Positions 42,970 to 54,959 of a DNA stretch of 64,000 nt are shown piece after piece. Each line of letters opens with the position of its first letter. Position 1 is the first letter of the stretch. The translations under genes and the position numbers were made by a program. The notes under the pieces were generated by a model, which saw only the letters and a program-made list of their open reading frames with translations, was not told the origin of the DNA and made no database searches. Source of the stretch: Henricia sp. BOLD:AAB3569 (lineage: Eukaryota > Echinodermata > Asteroidea > Spinulosida > Echinasteridae); NCBI GenBank assembly GCA_037783545.1, contig JBBELK010000298.1:3038001-3102000 (forward strand). The letters are read 5' to 3'.

Positions 42970-43635
42970 ATTTGCATTGACCCAAAATTTTGCTTCATAA
43001 GTCGACAAGAAAAACCTGGCTAAAAGTGTTGATAACAATTGTAACAGACACCACATGATTTTATTCCCGTGTAAAATGGTACTGTTGCACATGAAAGAAT
43101 TTGCCAACTAAAGGTGCTTTTAAAAAAAACCGTTTGCAATTGTTTTTTTCAACATTCATTCAATTATTATTATTGCATTTATAAAGCGTATATTCCATAT
43201 GGATATGTTCACATTCGCTTCACATTATAATGGGTTTTTACGAAGCTAATACTCCACCTAAACATCGAGATACATAGGTGGGTGGCGCCATTGGCAGCCG
43301 ACGGCCAGAGACACCTGGGAATCCCCTTACTCTTCACGAAAGAATGCCCCAGGGATCTTTTAAGTGCGTTACACAACATACTGGACCAACGGATTTCCAT
43401 CCCCTCCGAAGGATGGAGCAGTGTTTAAGTGCCTTGCTCAAGGGCACAGGTACCACGGCCGGGTATCGAACCTACAACCCCAAGTTTTCACCCGAATGTT
43501 GCAGGTCGGTGGCCCAAACCACTCGGCCACAGTACACAAAACCAAGCACGGATTTTGAAGGCTTTCTGAAGTATTACTGCATCTGTGTGGCTGAAATTTC
43601 TTCAAGGCAGTTTATCAACATTATTCTTTAGTTTA
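42970..43635. mobile_element. ATACCATTTT/ATCAACACTTT family MITE, copy 4, split by a SINE
   Basis: The two halves, 42970-43155 and 43545-43635, are contiguous in copy 19350-19615. Confidence 0.7.
43160..43545 (-). mobile_element. tRNA-derived SINE nested in a MITE
   Basis: Minus-strand head with GTGGCCGAGTGG and GGTTCGATACCC, body with GATCCCTGGGGCATTC. Confidence 0.8.
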
Positions 43636-43688
43636 ATATGTAATGCTGGCAATCCCTAAAGTGGTAGAGAAAAAGTTTACATCTACAG

Positions 43689-44234
43689 ATGATAAAATGG
43701 CCTTTAAGTTTTTGGCTTTTTTTTACCATCTCATTCCTCATTCGCCTTCCGACTATGACGAATAGCCCTTTGCTTCCCCGTCGTGAGCCCCCTGCGCTTT
43801 TCCCCCGGATAACACTCCCGGCCGTCGACACCTTTCCCGCGTGGCTACCACTTTTGTCGTCGTGCTTCGTCGCGTTGCGTCCCATTTGGCATGCGGGTGT
43901 CGTGCCACCAGCTGCATTTTGCACAACCCTCGCACGGCGATCACACCTCGATAGCGAGGACTTGTCGACACCTGAACCAAAGATAGAAGTGCACAGGAAA
44001 AGGGAAAGGTTATACGGTATATATAACAAGTTCGATGGTCATGAGCCGAGGCCCAATAATACATCCAGCTTCAATGACCTTGAATTGCATGAAATTTCTC
44101 TTGTCCCCGAATGCATTTATAGAATTCCTGATAACTCTAATTTGCATTTTGTCAGGCTGCCGTTTAATTCAACAGATGGGCCACCTCAGAAAGTACAGTT
44201 CTGGTTATTTTGGGACAAAGACGGTTTTGAGTGA
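43689..44234 (+). CDS. Unrecognised 181-codon open frame
   Basis: This is one of the longest open frames outside BRIP1. The first half is GC-rich, the second half is AT-rich and ends KVQFWLFWDKDGFE then TGA. I recognise no domain. It could be chance, an orphan exon or part of a regulatory island. Confidence 0.2.
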   Translation: MIKWPLSFWLFFTISFLIRLPTMTNSPLLPRREPPALFPRITLPAVDTFPAWLPLLSSCFVALRPIWHAGVVPPAAFCTTLARRSHLDSEDLSTPEPKIEVHRKRERLYGIYNKFDGHEPRPNNTSSFNDLELHEISLVPECIYRIPDNSNLHFVRLPFNSTDGPPQKVQFWLFWDKDGFE

Positions 44235-44299
44235 AGAGTTGCCTGCACTTGTAATTTTAAAAACTTTTCTGCATATATATGGTAGTCACTATGGTAGCC

Positions 44300-44450
44300 T
44301 ATAGAGCCTTTGCACAGGCGGCCATGACAGGGGGCAGTCGCATTTTCAGTGTGTCATGCACAACTGGACACTGTGGATCTATTGTCACATCATTTAAATA
44401 TGAAAACCTGCCTTCTGTCATGGCCGCTGGTGCAAAAGCTCTATACGGTT
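44300..44450. mobile_element. GGCGGCCATGACAGG hairpin MITE, copy 2
   Basis: Ends TATAGAGCCTTTGCACAGG and complement GCAAAAGCTCTATA. Confidence 0.75.
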
Positions 44451-44540
44451 TGCCTGTTTGTTTTTTTGCTTGTTTAATTATTTGTTTACTGATTGATCTT
44501 ACATGTAAATCTAGTGATTATTTACCATTTCCTTATTCAG

Positions 44541-44614
44541 GAAGGGACAACACTTGTTTGAAGTTATCAACGAATTTATTCACAAATATTACCGATGCAT
44601 TGCCCGGTGCATAA
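44541..44614 (+). CDS. Candidate BRIP1 terminal exon (alternative candidates at 44156 and 48231)
   Basis: The acceptor tttccttattcag is strong, and entry in phase 1 (as exon 29 requires) gives 24 codons to TAA at 44612-44614, with AATAAA at 44660. Two rivals are also phase compatible: 44156-44304, ending in TAG, and 48231-48259, encoding KKKRIAPL then TGA after a long pyrimidine tract. None is conserved enough to choose by eye. Confidence 0.3.
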
Positions 44615-45097
44615 ACCTTCATGAGAATCAGAGAATCTTGTTTTTAAAGTCGGCAACCCAATAAATTTTGATGATAAACTCTGCAATCAATGCAACTATG
44701 TGCTGCGCCATATTTGAAATTTCGAAAGGGATGATGACGTCAACCATGCAATGATTGCATGGATTACGTCAAGATTGATACCTTGTTTCCCGACTCCCAG
44801 ATACTGTGAAGTATGTAAACATACATGTATGTTTATGCTGAACTGCAAAAGATGGCGACTTACATGAAGCGTACAGAGTTAGGCAACCCTTTGCAAGTGT
44901 TTGTCCCTTCCTTTAAATCAAGTTCCTATAAAATAGTTCTTCATAATATTACCAGCTGGTCATTGGGATAAATTAAAGGTAGTTTTAATTTTTAAAAAAG
45001 AAAGGTCCTCAGTATCACATAAAAAGTATGAAAAATTCACTTCCGTTTCAGGATTTCACTACTTGTATTTTGAATTTAGAAACACGAGAAAATTGCA

Positions 45098-45174
45098 GTA
45101 CCCCGACTGGGATTTGAACCCAGGTCCTTGGCATACATGGCCAACTGCTCTACCAACTGAGCTATATGGGCGAT
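45098..45174 (-). tRNA. tRNA-like sequence (Thr-UGU-like), probably pseudogene
   Basis: On the minus strand: D-arm GCTCAGTTGGTAGAGC, anticodon stem TTGGC/GCCAA around loop CATGTAT, and perfect T-arm CTGGGTTCAAATCCCAG. The acceptor stem has two mismatches, so function is doubtful. No SINE body is evident next to it. Confidence 0.45.
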
Positions 45175-45179
45175 TTCAT

Positions 45180-46185
45180 TGCATTTTAGATGCGATAACA
45201 AGAACATGTTGGAACACGTCGGATGACAAGAACATGTAAGAACCTGGTTAATCGCTCATCACTATGCGCATTAGAGAAATGACCATGACAATAACTAGTG
45301 CTGTTTTCTTTTTTTTTCACTTGATCAACAACCATGAAAAGTTTGGCGTTTTGTTGTAATATTATTACAAAAAAAGCAGTTCATGGCAAAATACCTTGCC
45401 CAAGGGCACACACCTACATGTATACCATGAACCTTAACCCAGGTGGATTACAGAGAAAAAAAAACTTCAGCGAGATTTTTAAAGATTTATTTATTTTGTT
45501 AATTATTTTATCATAATTGACAAAAGTACATTGCATCTCAAGACTTTCCTCCGTTTCTCACCCAGCACATCAAAAACAATTTACACACTCTTGTTTCAAC
45601 ACCTCTCTCGGTGAACTGAACTTTCTACATCCCCACTATCTTATTTTATCTTCTATATGCCTTTCCATCCACACCGTACCGGTACCTTCAATCAAAAAGT
45701 GTCAGCACGTCCGCCGTAAGGAGGAATTAGGAACTGTAGGGTCATTAACACCGCGCCCGGTCGTGGGAGTTGTTCGTGTGTGGATAATGACGTCCAACGT
45801 GTCGCCCTGTCATCTCGCTTGTGACAAGAAAAGAAACAAAATTGCCGAAGCGACCATTGCTCTTCTTTGTCCGCTCTTCCATCACCGTTTTTTCTCGGGC
45901 TTGACGTCCCGAAAAAGTACTTCATCCGCTCCTTGCACACTTTTTCTGACTATATTATTTATTAGAAACGGGGGAAAACTGTAGCAGATATATTGTGTAC
46001 ATGGATTTGCATAGCCCTAGGCATGTTTATGTTGCGGTACAAAAGAAATCAGTAGGTTGTTAAGTCCTATTCCAGATTTGTGAGACTCGCGGACTTGCCA
46101 CAGGGGTTGTATTATACTAATTGAGGTGTGATACTTGGCTAGAGGCTGTACTGACTTTAGAGCCGATCGGGGATTGGACTTAGTT
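45180..46185 (+). other. Repeat-poor stretch with a GC-richer island (about 45690-45960)
   Basis: It contains a fragment of the 11512 SINE family near 45380-45430. The island has overlapping ORFs on both strands but no recognised protein. Confidence 0.4.
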
Positions 46186-46189
46186 TTTT

Positions 46190-46500
46190 CTGGGATTGGT
46201 ACCAAGCAGCATTGTAGTCGGGTCCCTTATGATTTGTTTCTCTCATCTCAAGTTTGGTTGTTTTATTTTAATGGTGATTAGGCACCATACCAGATGTTGC
46301 GTTGGTTACTTTCCCCAGTTGCACTACCATGCGACATTGAGAGAAAAATTGGGTCCACAGGGAAAACCTGAGGGAGTATACCAACTGTCTGTGCCTTATA
46401 GCTCAGCTGGTAAAACCCAGTGAGTCAGAGGTCTCGGGTGCAAATCCCGATGATTGTAGGCCCTCTCATCCCAAGTTTGTTTGAGACAATGGTTAATATG
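46190..46500 (+). mobile_element. tRNA-derived SINE (GGCACCATACC body)
   Basis: Body GGTGATTAGGCACCATACCA, then A box TAGCTCAGCTGG and B-like GGTGCAAATCCC. Mirror of 5638-5890. Confidence 0.75.
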
Positions 46501-46604
46501 GCGTAGTTCTGGATGATACATGTATCTTAAGATTCTTGAAATAGGATTTTATCACTTTTAGTCCATGCTACAAATGTAGGTAACACATTTGGGTCATTGA
46601 CTTG

Positions 46605-46891
46605 CAATCATGGGTGAAAACTTGGGGTTGCGGGTTCGAATCCGGCTGCGGTACCTGTGCCCTTGGTCAAGGCACTCAACCACACTTGCTCTATCTTTCA
46701 GAAGGGATTTAAAGCCGTTAGTCCAGTATAATGGTAATGCTCTCTAAAGATCCCAGAGCATTCTTTTGTGAAGAGCAAGGGGATTCCCTGGTGTCTCTGG
46801 CCATTTATAATTCTTCATGGATTTCCTCACGCTTGCGAGTGACAGTGCAATGAGCACTATTGAGGATTCCTTGGTATGAATACCAGAAAGA

Positions 46892-46925
<34 letters not shown>
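46605..46925 (+). mobile_element. tRNA-derived SINE with (TAA)n tail
   Basis: B box GGTTCGAATCC, body with TGCCCTTGGTCAAGGC and GATCCCAGAGCATTC, then TACCAGAAAGAAA and about ten TAA units. Confidence 0.85.
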
Positions 46926-46927
<2 letters not shown>

Positions 46928-46929
46928 CC

Positions 46930-47215
46930 TGAATGCTCTAAACAGGCGACATTATGGGAAACCTTTCCCCGGCGACCACCAAAATTTCGGCAAGAATCAC
47001 TAAAATTGACACCAAATTTCTCTACCTAAAGCTTCCAAAAATGGTTGCAGACCTAAGAAAAATGGTTCTAAACGTAATAAAAATGGTTTTTGACCTTTAA
47101 AAAAATGGTTTTTAACCTCCAAAATATTAGGGCGACACCAAATTGCCGCCCTAATAGACCGTGTCGTCCTAACATTGCTTTTTTACACAAAAACTGTCGC
47201 CCAATAGGTAAAACA
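46930..47215 (-). repeat. GGGCGACA repeat family, copy 2
   Basis: Inverted relative to 16165-16465, with reversed AAAATGGTT units. Confidence 0.7.
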
Positions 47216-47369
47216 TAGTTTTAATAGTTCATCTTCAGTTCATCATCATTAAAACTAACTTCTAAAACTGTTTTGAAGGTGTAATTGGGTCTTGGTCAAA
47301 AAGAAAATCTCCCTGTACAAATTTCCCATTAACCTACATGTATATCACGAGGACAGACAAATATGTCAC

Positions 47370-47470
47370 ACAAGGTGTCCAAGGGCACATGCAAAATAGA
47401 CAAGGGAAGGCCAGAATTTGAACCCACGAGATTTTGAGTTTGATGCGCTAGACCAGTCGGCCATGATACA
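47370..47470 (-). mobile_element. tRNA-SINE fragment
   Basis: TTTGAACCCACGAGATT and GCGCTAGACCAGTCGGCCAT are the complement of a SINE head. Confidence 0.6.
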
Positions 47471-48714
47471 AGTTAAACGTCAAACATTTTGCTTTTCTTA
47501 ATACATTTATATACCAATTTTATTGCTGGTTGTTTTACAAATTGGAAAAAAAAGGAATCTAAGGCGTGTTCCGAGTGGATTTTCTTTCCGTGCGTTCCCA
47601 TTTGCAACTTGTTTTCAGTGCTCATGCAGAAAGTTACCGCGACCTGCTGTAAACTTTCCCTGTCCAAGCCCATTATTTTCTACAGGCTCATGTTGTTTTT
47701 ACAGGGCGAAACTGTTCCTACTGGACTAAAATACAGCCCTGTAAAATTACCGCGGCTGAGCGGAAAGTTTCCGTGGCCCCTCTTGGCCTGTAAGTTTACA
47801 TCGTGGCCGCTGTAAATTGACAGGGATGCTACTTCTCCGTGTGTCCCCATTGAACTTAATTTTTTAATTCTACCTCACGACCACGGTAGTTTAACCAAAA
47901 ATAGTCCAATTGTGAACTTTACATCAAGTTGAAACAGCAAAGCGAAAGAGGATCCAAAGCTCTTTAAAAAAAAGAAAAAAAAAAAAAACCTAGCTGCCCG
48001 ACAGGCCTTCTGAGCATGCGCAAAGATGTCACTCAACAAATTGATCGCCATCAATCTATTGGCAAACTTTTTCTAATTGAAAAGCGCAAGCCATCAGGCC
48101 TGAATTGTCATTTTTCTCCCCCAATGGGCGAATTATCATTATAACGGCACACGATGGGCTCGTACATCTTCGGGGAACCCAACAAATAGGTAATATCCTT
48201 TCCGACTCTTAACGGCCTCTTCCCGTTCAGAAAAGAAAAAACGTATCGCACCACTTTGAGCCATTTTCTTTTAAGAGAAATGGCCATCTAAATGAGTCCG
48301 CAATGAGTTATTGTTTGGGTCACCGGAGTTGATTATGTCGGATAGGGGACACTCAGGGCCCTCGTAGGGTAAACGAATGACTTGCTGAATCGTGTACCAC
48401 CCCCTACCATTTGCTGGCACCAGCAGCGTGGGGGCTGAGTTAAGAGAAATTTCGACTGGTGGATCGTGGTAATAGAACCCTGGTTTAATTGGCCATTTTG
48501 GGATGCTTTGCCGAAGCATGCATCATTGCGGAAACCCATTTCCTGCTTTTTAGTAATACACTGACTTAATTTTTGTCTCAAATGCTTGGATGGGGAGTTT
48601 GGTCTTTTCACATGGGAAATGTTATGTGCTTCTCTCTTATTTCTTCTGTAATTTCTACATTTCTTCACTTTTTGAACATGCCAATGAGATACAGGTATTG
48701 GGTTCCAGGTAGTT

Positions 48715-48960
48715 GCATATATAAAATATATCCCCAAAATACTATCCATGGGAAGACAAGAGGAAATTTGCAATCTCCAATTTTGATGTGGAAGCAAAAT
48801 GGTTGGTGCAATCACTGCACTGCTTTATATTAGTTTTCTAAACTTTAAGTTTTTTTTGACGATATCCCCGGAAATATACACAGATTGAGAATGCGAAATT
48901 TCAGAATGGTAATGGAAAATTATGACACACGTTTGGTATCAAAATCTCAAAAACTATGGA
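48715..48960 (+). mobile_element. AATCACTGCACTGC family, copy
   Basis: Closely matches 2095-2340. Confidence 0.7.
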
Positions 48961-48964
48961 TGCT

Positions 48965-49265
48965 AGGATAGGGCGACAATTTGTGTGTAAAAAAGGTATA
49001 TTAGGGCAACATGCTCAATAGGGCGATATTATGGTGTCGCCCTAATATTTTTTTTCTTTAAAAACCATTTATTTAGGTAAAAAACCATTTTTTAAAATCG
49101 AGAACCATTTTGATTAGGTCTAGAACTGTCTCTCTTAGGTCTGTAACCATTTTTGGAAGCTTCGGGTAAAAAAATAAGGTGGCATTTTGAGTGACTCTTG
49201 CCGAAATTTCGGTGGTCCCCGGGGAGAGTCTTCCCGAAATGTCGCCCTATTGCTGCATCCAGAGT
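48965..49265 (+). repeat. GGGCGACA repeat family, copy 3
   Basis: Directly follows the preceding element; same order of motifs as copy 1. Confidence 0.75.
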
Positions 49266-49779
49266 TCTTACAACACCCATGAAAAAAATAGAAGGCTCGA
49301 AAATGTTTCTAAATTGTTTCTAAAAATGGTATCTCAAGACACCCAGACATCTTTCCAAGTTTGTACGTTTCACCTGTCTCTCCTAATTTTCTGATGAAAT
49401 ATACGAGTCTGACGTGGGAGGTCACTTCTCAATGACGAATCAATCACATGTTCAACACAACAAAAACTGTTATTATCTCCCCTTCCTCTCCATAAAGTGT
49501 TATTTTAGACACTGATGTATGTATACATCTCACTGGATTTTTAAATCTCCACTCTGCCTAAAAGGTTGGCAAATTGTCAATGCCCGTCGATTAATCTCAG
49601 AATTTATTGTTGTCTTGTCTTGTGCCATTTCTTAAAAAATTCTTCCCACAAAATGCTTTGCCAAGATGCTCTTAATTCCACCCCCAGGTCTTTTCCCCTA
49701 ATGACAATTGATGATAATGATCCCACACTGGGATTTCCCCATCCATTTTTTGCCGCCGCGTCCTTTTCTAACACTGTTT

Positions 49780-50840
49780 TTTGACGCCCTAAAACCGCCC
49801 AGGCTAGCAGGAAAGGGGGATATGAGACTCCATTAAACCATGAGCCTAATGACCAGTTAACGAGCGCCGGTTTCTGTAGTCAAACCGGCAAGTCGGCAAT
49901 CTATGTCCATTTCGACCGCCGATGATGACCGCATTTTTGTTAAGCTGGCCGTCTCTGCACAGGATACAATCCATCTAGCAGAACTACTTCCGTTTTGCTG
50001 TGGAAATTATGGCTTGAGGCTCTGGGTAAAACTGTAATGTCCCACGCTTGCACTTTGGCGTTTATTATTTTTGTTTGGGGCGGAGGAGGGAGGGGTAGGT
50101 AACTAAAAAGGAAGAGATTTGTAGTCGGAAAATTATCGAATTATGCCGTAGTCATATTAAGTCGGGTAGTTTGTGAGGCGCGCTTTCATTGCTGTAACGA
50201 TTTCCTGTACTAACAGTCTCGTTTATTGCATTTCTACTGATGGGGCCATTTTCTATTTTTTCTGTCAGTGAATTTAGAAGGATTGATGTGTGATAAAAGA
50301 TAGGAAGATAACTGTAATTTGTGATTGGCTCTGATTGCTGGCTTTGTTGCTGTCACAGGCTCGTGTCTGTTTGGTATTAGACTTGATGTCAAGTCAGTAA
50401 CTAGACCGGTTGGTTCACAAATGGACTGGGAACATGTTTAGTCGACCTCTAGTTACTGACTTGAGAAACCTGTCTGTCACTTTGTACACGGGCTATGGGG
50501 TTTGCTGCCAGAATTGGACGTAGAGATCCGATTAGTCGAGACACGGGGCTTAATAAATATTCATGCAACATTTTCAAAAAAATTTGCTTGTGAATTATAT
50601 TTCCTCAAGTAGTGCACTTATCAATATCCATTACTCCTGAATTTCAAAATGAGACATAATCATAGTAATAATTTCGACCTAGCCGACAATTCTCTCAATT
50701 GTTGTTGGGGAGATTTTATTTAATACATGTTATTATTTTATTGTACACTTAATGTACGCAGTATATTAATGCTTGTGACTCAAAGAAGACATACTGCATT
50801 TCGCTAAATGTTAAATGCAGTTCATCTGAATAAAGATACG
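49780..50840 (+). other. Repeat-poor block, possible regulatory region
   Basis: I see no SINE, TIR or coding exon. It has GC-richer parts (49800-50020), a local inverted GTCAGTAACTAGA/TCTAGTTACTGAC pair near 50393-50462, and AATAAA at 50829. Confidence 0.3.
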
Positions 50841-51510
50841 TATCCTTTGCAAAAATTTTCTTACTGCATCATTTAAACACCCCCTGGTAAAAAATTGACG
50901 CTACCAAACCGTGAAGCGGTGCGTAGATTACTGTGATTAGTTCTTGCTGTGGCAACAGCGTCAACGCACTTTGAATCGTGAATATTGTCGCGCAATCGGG
51001 TTTCTCAAGTCGGTAATACGGGTCGAAACCAAAATATATACTGCACATAAAAATGGCTGTCGATCGTGTGCGGTAAAATGGCGTTAGACGGACAAAACAC
51101 GACCGTATTGTCGAATTGATTTCAAGTCTAGTTTGGTATTTGATCCAGTAATGTTGTGTAAATCAGGCATACAGAATTTGCAAACGTAACAAAGTAAAAC
51201 CAGGGTTGGATCTGGCTTTTGGTTAGGGGTGGGGTTGTGGCTCATACTGTGTGCTGAAAACACGCCCTGCGAGGGGGTCTGAAAAAAAACGAAATTGAGG
51301 TGCTCTCTGCTGCAATCTAAGGCACTTTAGGGGCTTTTTAAAGGTTTCGGGAGGGGGATTTTTATGCAATATTTCTTCAAGGGTTGCAACCCCCTCAAAC
51401 TCCCCTCCAGATCCGCCACTGGAAACTGCTCTCCTAGTGAAGTTGGGGTGAGAAGCATGTTGAGCTGAGAGTTTGCTGTGGGAGGTCTTTCAGAGTGAAA
51501 GACATTAGGG

Positions 51511-51615
51511 GCGCGTTCAATAGCACAATGCGTACGCTGGTATTGGGTATTTTCCTATACCTTAACCGTTGAAGGTATTGTCGGTAAGCATACGTATCGC
51601 TCTATTGAACCCGCC
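51511..51615. mobile_element. Short hairpin MITE
   Basis: GCGCGTTCAATAGC with its approximate complement GCTCTATTGAACCCGCC. Confidence 0.6.
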
Positions 51616-51639
51616 CAAGGATTTTTTTTAAATATCAGA

Positions 51640-52460
51640 TGTGTTCACATCCCAAGCTCGGGGTCAGCTCAGGATCACAAACTGAGTGTAAACGCTCTCG
51701 GGACAAAAATTTGCCCCGGATCAGACCCAGAGATTTGGTCTCACGTCGACGGAGGGTCGAACCCCGAGCTTAGGATCAGTCTATGGTTAGATAAGCAATT
51801 ATTCTTTATCCACTCCAAAGCCATTGCGGGCAAAAAGCGCACGAAATTCAAGCGGGTTTGCACACTACCCTAGTACAATGTACACTCTACGTACATGTAC
51901 ACATTGTTCTGTAAAATGCACATGTACAACATAACATTTGACTACAACTTCTGGCACCGTGCTCGAGATCAATGACAGATGCAACACTCAGAAGAATCAT
52001 TGTGGTTAACACTGGGGCCGTCCATAAAGTACGTACGCACGAAATGCTGACTTTTTAGACACCCCCCTCGTGACGTCACCCATATACTGCAACGTTGGGT
52101 GTACGCATTGGCCATACCTGCCAACTAGTACGATTTTATCGTATTTGTTACGATTTTTAAGTGTTAAAAGTGTTGAAAATCATAACAATCGTAACGGTCG
52201 ACTTGACCTGACTCTCCACGCGCGCCGCATGTGTTGTGTACATGAAAACGGTGCAGTAACAGGTCAACTTGACCGTTGTACCAACTCGACCGTTGCAAGT
52301 TCCACTACAGTACGATTTTTTTACTCGGCAATGTTGGCAGGTATGATTGGCTCTGAATCCCCCAATGCGTACATACTTTATGGACGGCCCCTAACACTGA
52401 CGCATTTTTATCAGAGGATCAATCTTGATCCCAAACTCGGGACCAGTGTAAACATGGCAA
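51640..52460. mobile_element. CCCGAGCTCGGGATC element with nested MITE
   Basis: Members contain paired CCGAGCTCGGG palindromes, GTTAGATAAGCAATT and TGCGGTTAACACTGACAC. Relatives: 53945-54395 and 54960-55510. A MITE occupies 52014-52391. Confidence 0.7.
52014..52391. mobile_element. GGGGCCGTCC MITE with 7-bp target duplication
   Basis: TIR GGGGCCGTCCATAAAGTACG. TAACACT is duplicated at 52007-52013 and 52392-52398. Inside lies another inverted pair, ATACCTGCCAAC/GTTGGCAGGTAT. The 201-codon ORF across this block is therefore not a gene. Confidence 0.85.
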
Positions 52461-52787
52461 ATGTCCCTCAGCAGATGTTAAATTTTCCTTATAGTACTTT
52501 GTGGGAAAAAACAACAAAGCCATTAGACATCTTTATTGCTTTGCACTATATAGAAGCTGGTACTGTACAATTGGTAAGCCCCTCGGGCACTAGTCACGAA
52601 TCATTAGCCCAGACATGTAGTGCGTCGGCAACTAGCACCGTCACGGTGAAATATGCCGCAATTGTGATAATTTAGAAAATGGAAGGAGGTTGAGGGGGCA
52701 TTTCGGATGAGTCTTGCCTCGACACCTCCTGACGTGTCGTCCATTGTTAAAAGTACAGTCACATTGAAGGGGGCTGAGATCTTTTTT

Positions 52788-53008
52788 GGGGCCAATTTCA
52801 TAAAGCTGTTTAGCAGAAAAATTTGCTTAATCAAAAAATCTTTTGCTTTATAAAAATGGGAAAATAGTCAAAATTGTACGTCATCTTGTGTTCTTGGCAA
52901 GACTAGCAGATCACAAGTCGAATGTACTACATACCACATAAGATTTTGACTGCTAACACATTTTTATAAAGCAAACAAAATTTGGATTAAGCGAAATTTT
53001 CTGCTATT
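52788..53008. mobile_element. AGCTGTTTAGCAG hairpin MITE
   Basis: Arms TTTAGCAGAAAAATTTGCTT and complement. Solo ends of this family occur at about 7760-7805 and 32742-32790. Confidence 0.65.
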
Positions 53009-53589
53009 AAAGGCCCTGTAGATGATCTGTTTTTGAGCGATTCTGCGAATAAAACCATTATAAATCAAAAGAAAGACATCAACAAACTCATCCGTTGTCA
53101 AATGTAACACGTTTAAAAAAAACATGAAAATCCATATATGTGTTTTCCTGGTCTTGGCGGGGTGTTTCAAATATTCGTTCTCAGTTGATCGGGTACTATG
53201 TGGCTTGCGTCATGCACTGTGGCGCACAAACATCATATACTGCGTGTGCGCGCGATCCATAAAAATGCATCGCGTTGGAACACGCACACGCAGTACACAG
53301 GCAAGATCATGCTTTTCCTTGACTTATGTCCACAAGATTGCTTATATTCCACTTACATTGTAACACATACTCTAGTGAAAGTAGTATAACCAGTCTATTG
53401 TCTTAGCTGATGTAAGATGGTGGATATTGCTACAGTTGCTTAAAGTTGCTTATCCATCCCATTGTACGTGTAGGTCAGTGGTGTTTGTCAGTTGCACTCC
53501 TCCCAGAGTCCCACTTCCCCTTTCTCACTGAAAATAAATAAATAAACCAATAAAAAAAAAATAAAAAAAAAAAACTGAAATCGCTTTGT

Positions 53590-53935
53590 TGGCGATAGAC
53601 CGCCGTCTGTCACATCTTTTTATCAAGTTCACTGTCGCCAAGTTCTAAATGGTCCAGTGACCCTGAATAGGCCACAACGGCAGGCCCAATAATTAGGATT
53701 CCCCTCTCTCATTGTTCCTCGGTAACGACGTGGTGTGTCTGGGGGTCTCACGGCTTTACGCTCGAAAATTGCTGGTGGAATTTTTGAAGGTGGCCGCATG
53801 GGAGATATAAAATTCTGGCTCGGCCGGTCTCTTAACGTCGTACCCTCAACCGTATTGTTTGTATCGTGGCGGGGTTTGATGATCGATTGACCATTGTGGA
53901 GACCTGCTGTTTGTGACATCTGCCAGGCTTGTGTA
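53590..53935 (-). CDS. Unrecognised GC-richer block with a 96-codon minus-strand frame
   Basis: On the minus strand an AG (ccacacaagcctggcag-like context) directly precedes an ATG, followed by an open frame containing RPPSKIPPAIFERKAVRPP and a possible GTGAAC donor near its end. I recognise no family. It may equally be non-coding. Confidence 0.2.
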
Positions 53936-53944
53936 GGCCTAGTT

Positions 53945-54395
53945 CAGACTTTTTGACCGTGTTTACACTGGTCCCGAGCTATTGGGATCAAGATTGATCA
54001 CCTGATAAGAATGTGTCAATGAGTGCTGCATTTTAAATTCGAGCAAGGCGCCAGAAATTGCAGTTTAAGGTCATGCTCTATGTGAGCATGTACAGAACAA
54101 TGTGTGCATATGTACAGTGTGCAAGGCCACTTGCATTTTGCGGGCTTTTCCCCTGAAACGGCTGTGGAGTGGATGTGGTGAATATTAATTGCTTAGGCTA
54201 ACTGCAAATTTATCCCGAGCTCGGGGTTCGACCCTCCGTCGACGCCTAGATCAAAATCTCGGGTCTGATCCAGGGCCAATTTGGTCTCGAGAGCATACAT
54301 TCAGTTTGTTATCCGGAGCTGATCCTGACTTTCCGAGCTCGGTGTTCGACCCCGAGCTCGGGATCAAGTGTAAATGGCTGTAAGAGACTTTCCGA
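53945..54395. mobile_element. CCCGAGCTCGGGATC element, copy
   Basis: Contains GGTCCCGAGCTATTGGGATC, ATGACCTT-like and GGGGTTCGACCCTCCGTCGA strings shared with 51640-52460. Confidence 0.65.
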
Positions 54396-54521
54396 AGACC
54401 TTAAAGTCTAATTATTTTGCAAAACTCTGAAATAGTGAAAGAGTGTCGTCCAGTATCCACATTGTTACCTTAGTAGTGATACATCCCGACTGTCTCAGAA
54501 GCGCTCCCACTTTAGACTCTT

Positions 54522-54754
54522 TTAAAGCTAGCCGCACACCTTGCGATTTGTCCGTGATTCGATCACGATAGCGCATGTTGTGCAGTCGCATATTACAAGG
54601 TGTACAGGTTTTGCGATGCGTTCCGATGGCGATGTGGTCACAATTTTGTGTACGTGTCCGTCGCAACGCAATCGCAGAATTTCGAGCATGCTCGAAATTT
54701 GGCGTGTCTGTGCATTCGCAACGGAGTCGGAATGCAAGGTGTATGGCCGGCTTA
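54522..54754. mobile_element. CGCACACCTTTGCG hairpin MITE, left twin
   Basis: Arms TAGCCGCACACCTTGCGATT and complement ending GGCCGGCTTAA, with a central TTTCGAGCATGCTCGAAA palindrome. Confidence 0.75.
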
Positions 54755-54940
54755 AAGCCCGCCGCACACCTTTGCGATTTACCGGCCCACTGGACCATCG
54801 GATCCGGAAAAATTTGCTCCGGTCTATAGCGTACGGTCAGACCGGCCCGAATTGTTTCAGCGCACACCTTTCCGGTATGTGGTCCATCGGTCCGATGATC
54901 TGAATATCCGGTAAATCGCAAAGGTGTGTGGCGGGCTTAA
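54752..54940. mobile_element. CGCACACCTTTGCG hairpin MITE, right twin
   Basis: Arms GCCCGCCGCACACCTTTGCG and complement ending TTAA. It shares the TTAA at 54752-54755 with its left neighbour. Confidence 0.75.
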
Positions 54941-54959
54941 CACTCAGCCAGACAATGTA

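Noticed and set aside
44541-44658. Phase-2 reading of the 44541 exon candidate (41 codons, EVINEFIHKYYRC...)
   Set aside because: It looks protein-like but does not match the phase 1 exit of exon 29, and no phase-compatible linking exon was found.
48333-48815. 160-codon open frame on the minus strand
   Set aside because: Its first third lies in an interspersed repeat found at 2.1 kb; no recognisable protein.
52070-52675. 201-codon open frame on the plus strand
   Set aside because: It runs through a MITE, its target duplication and the host element, and no domain is recognisable.
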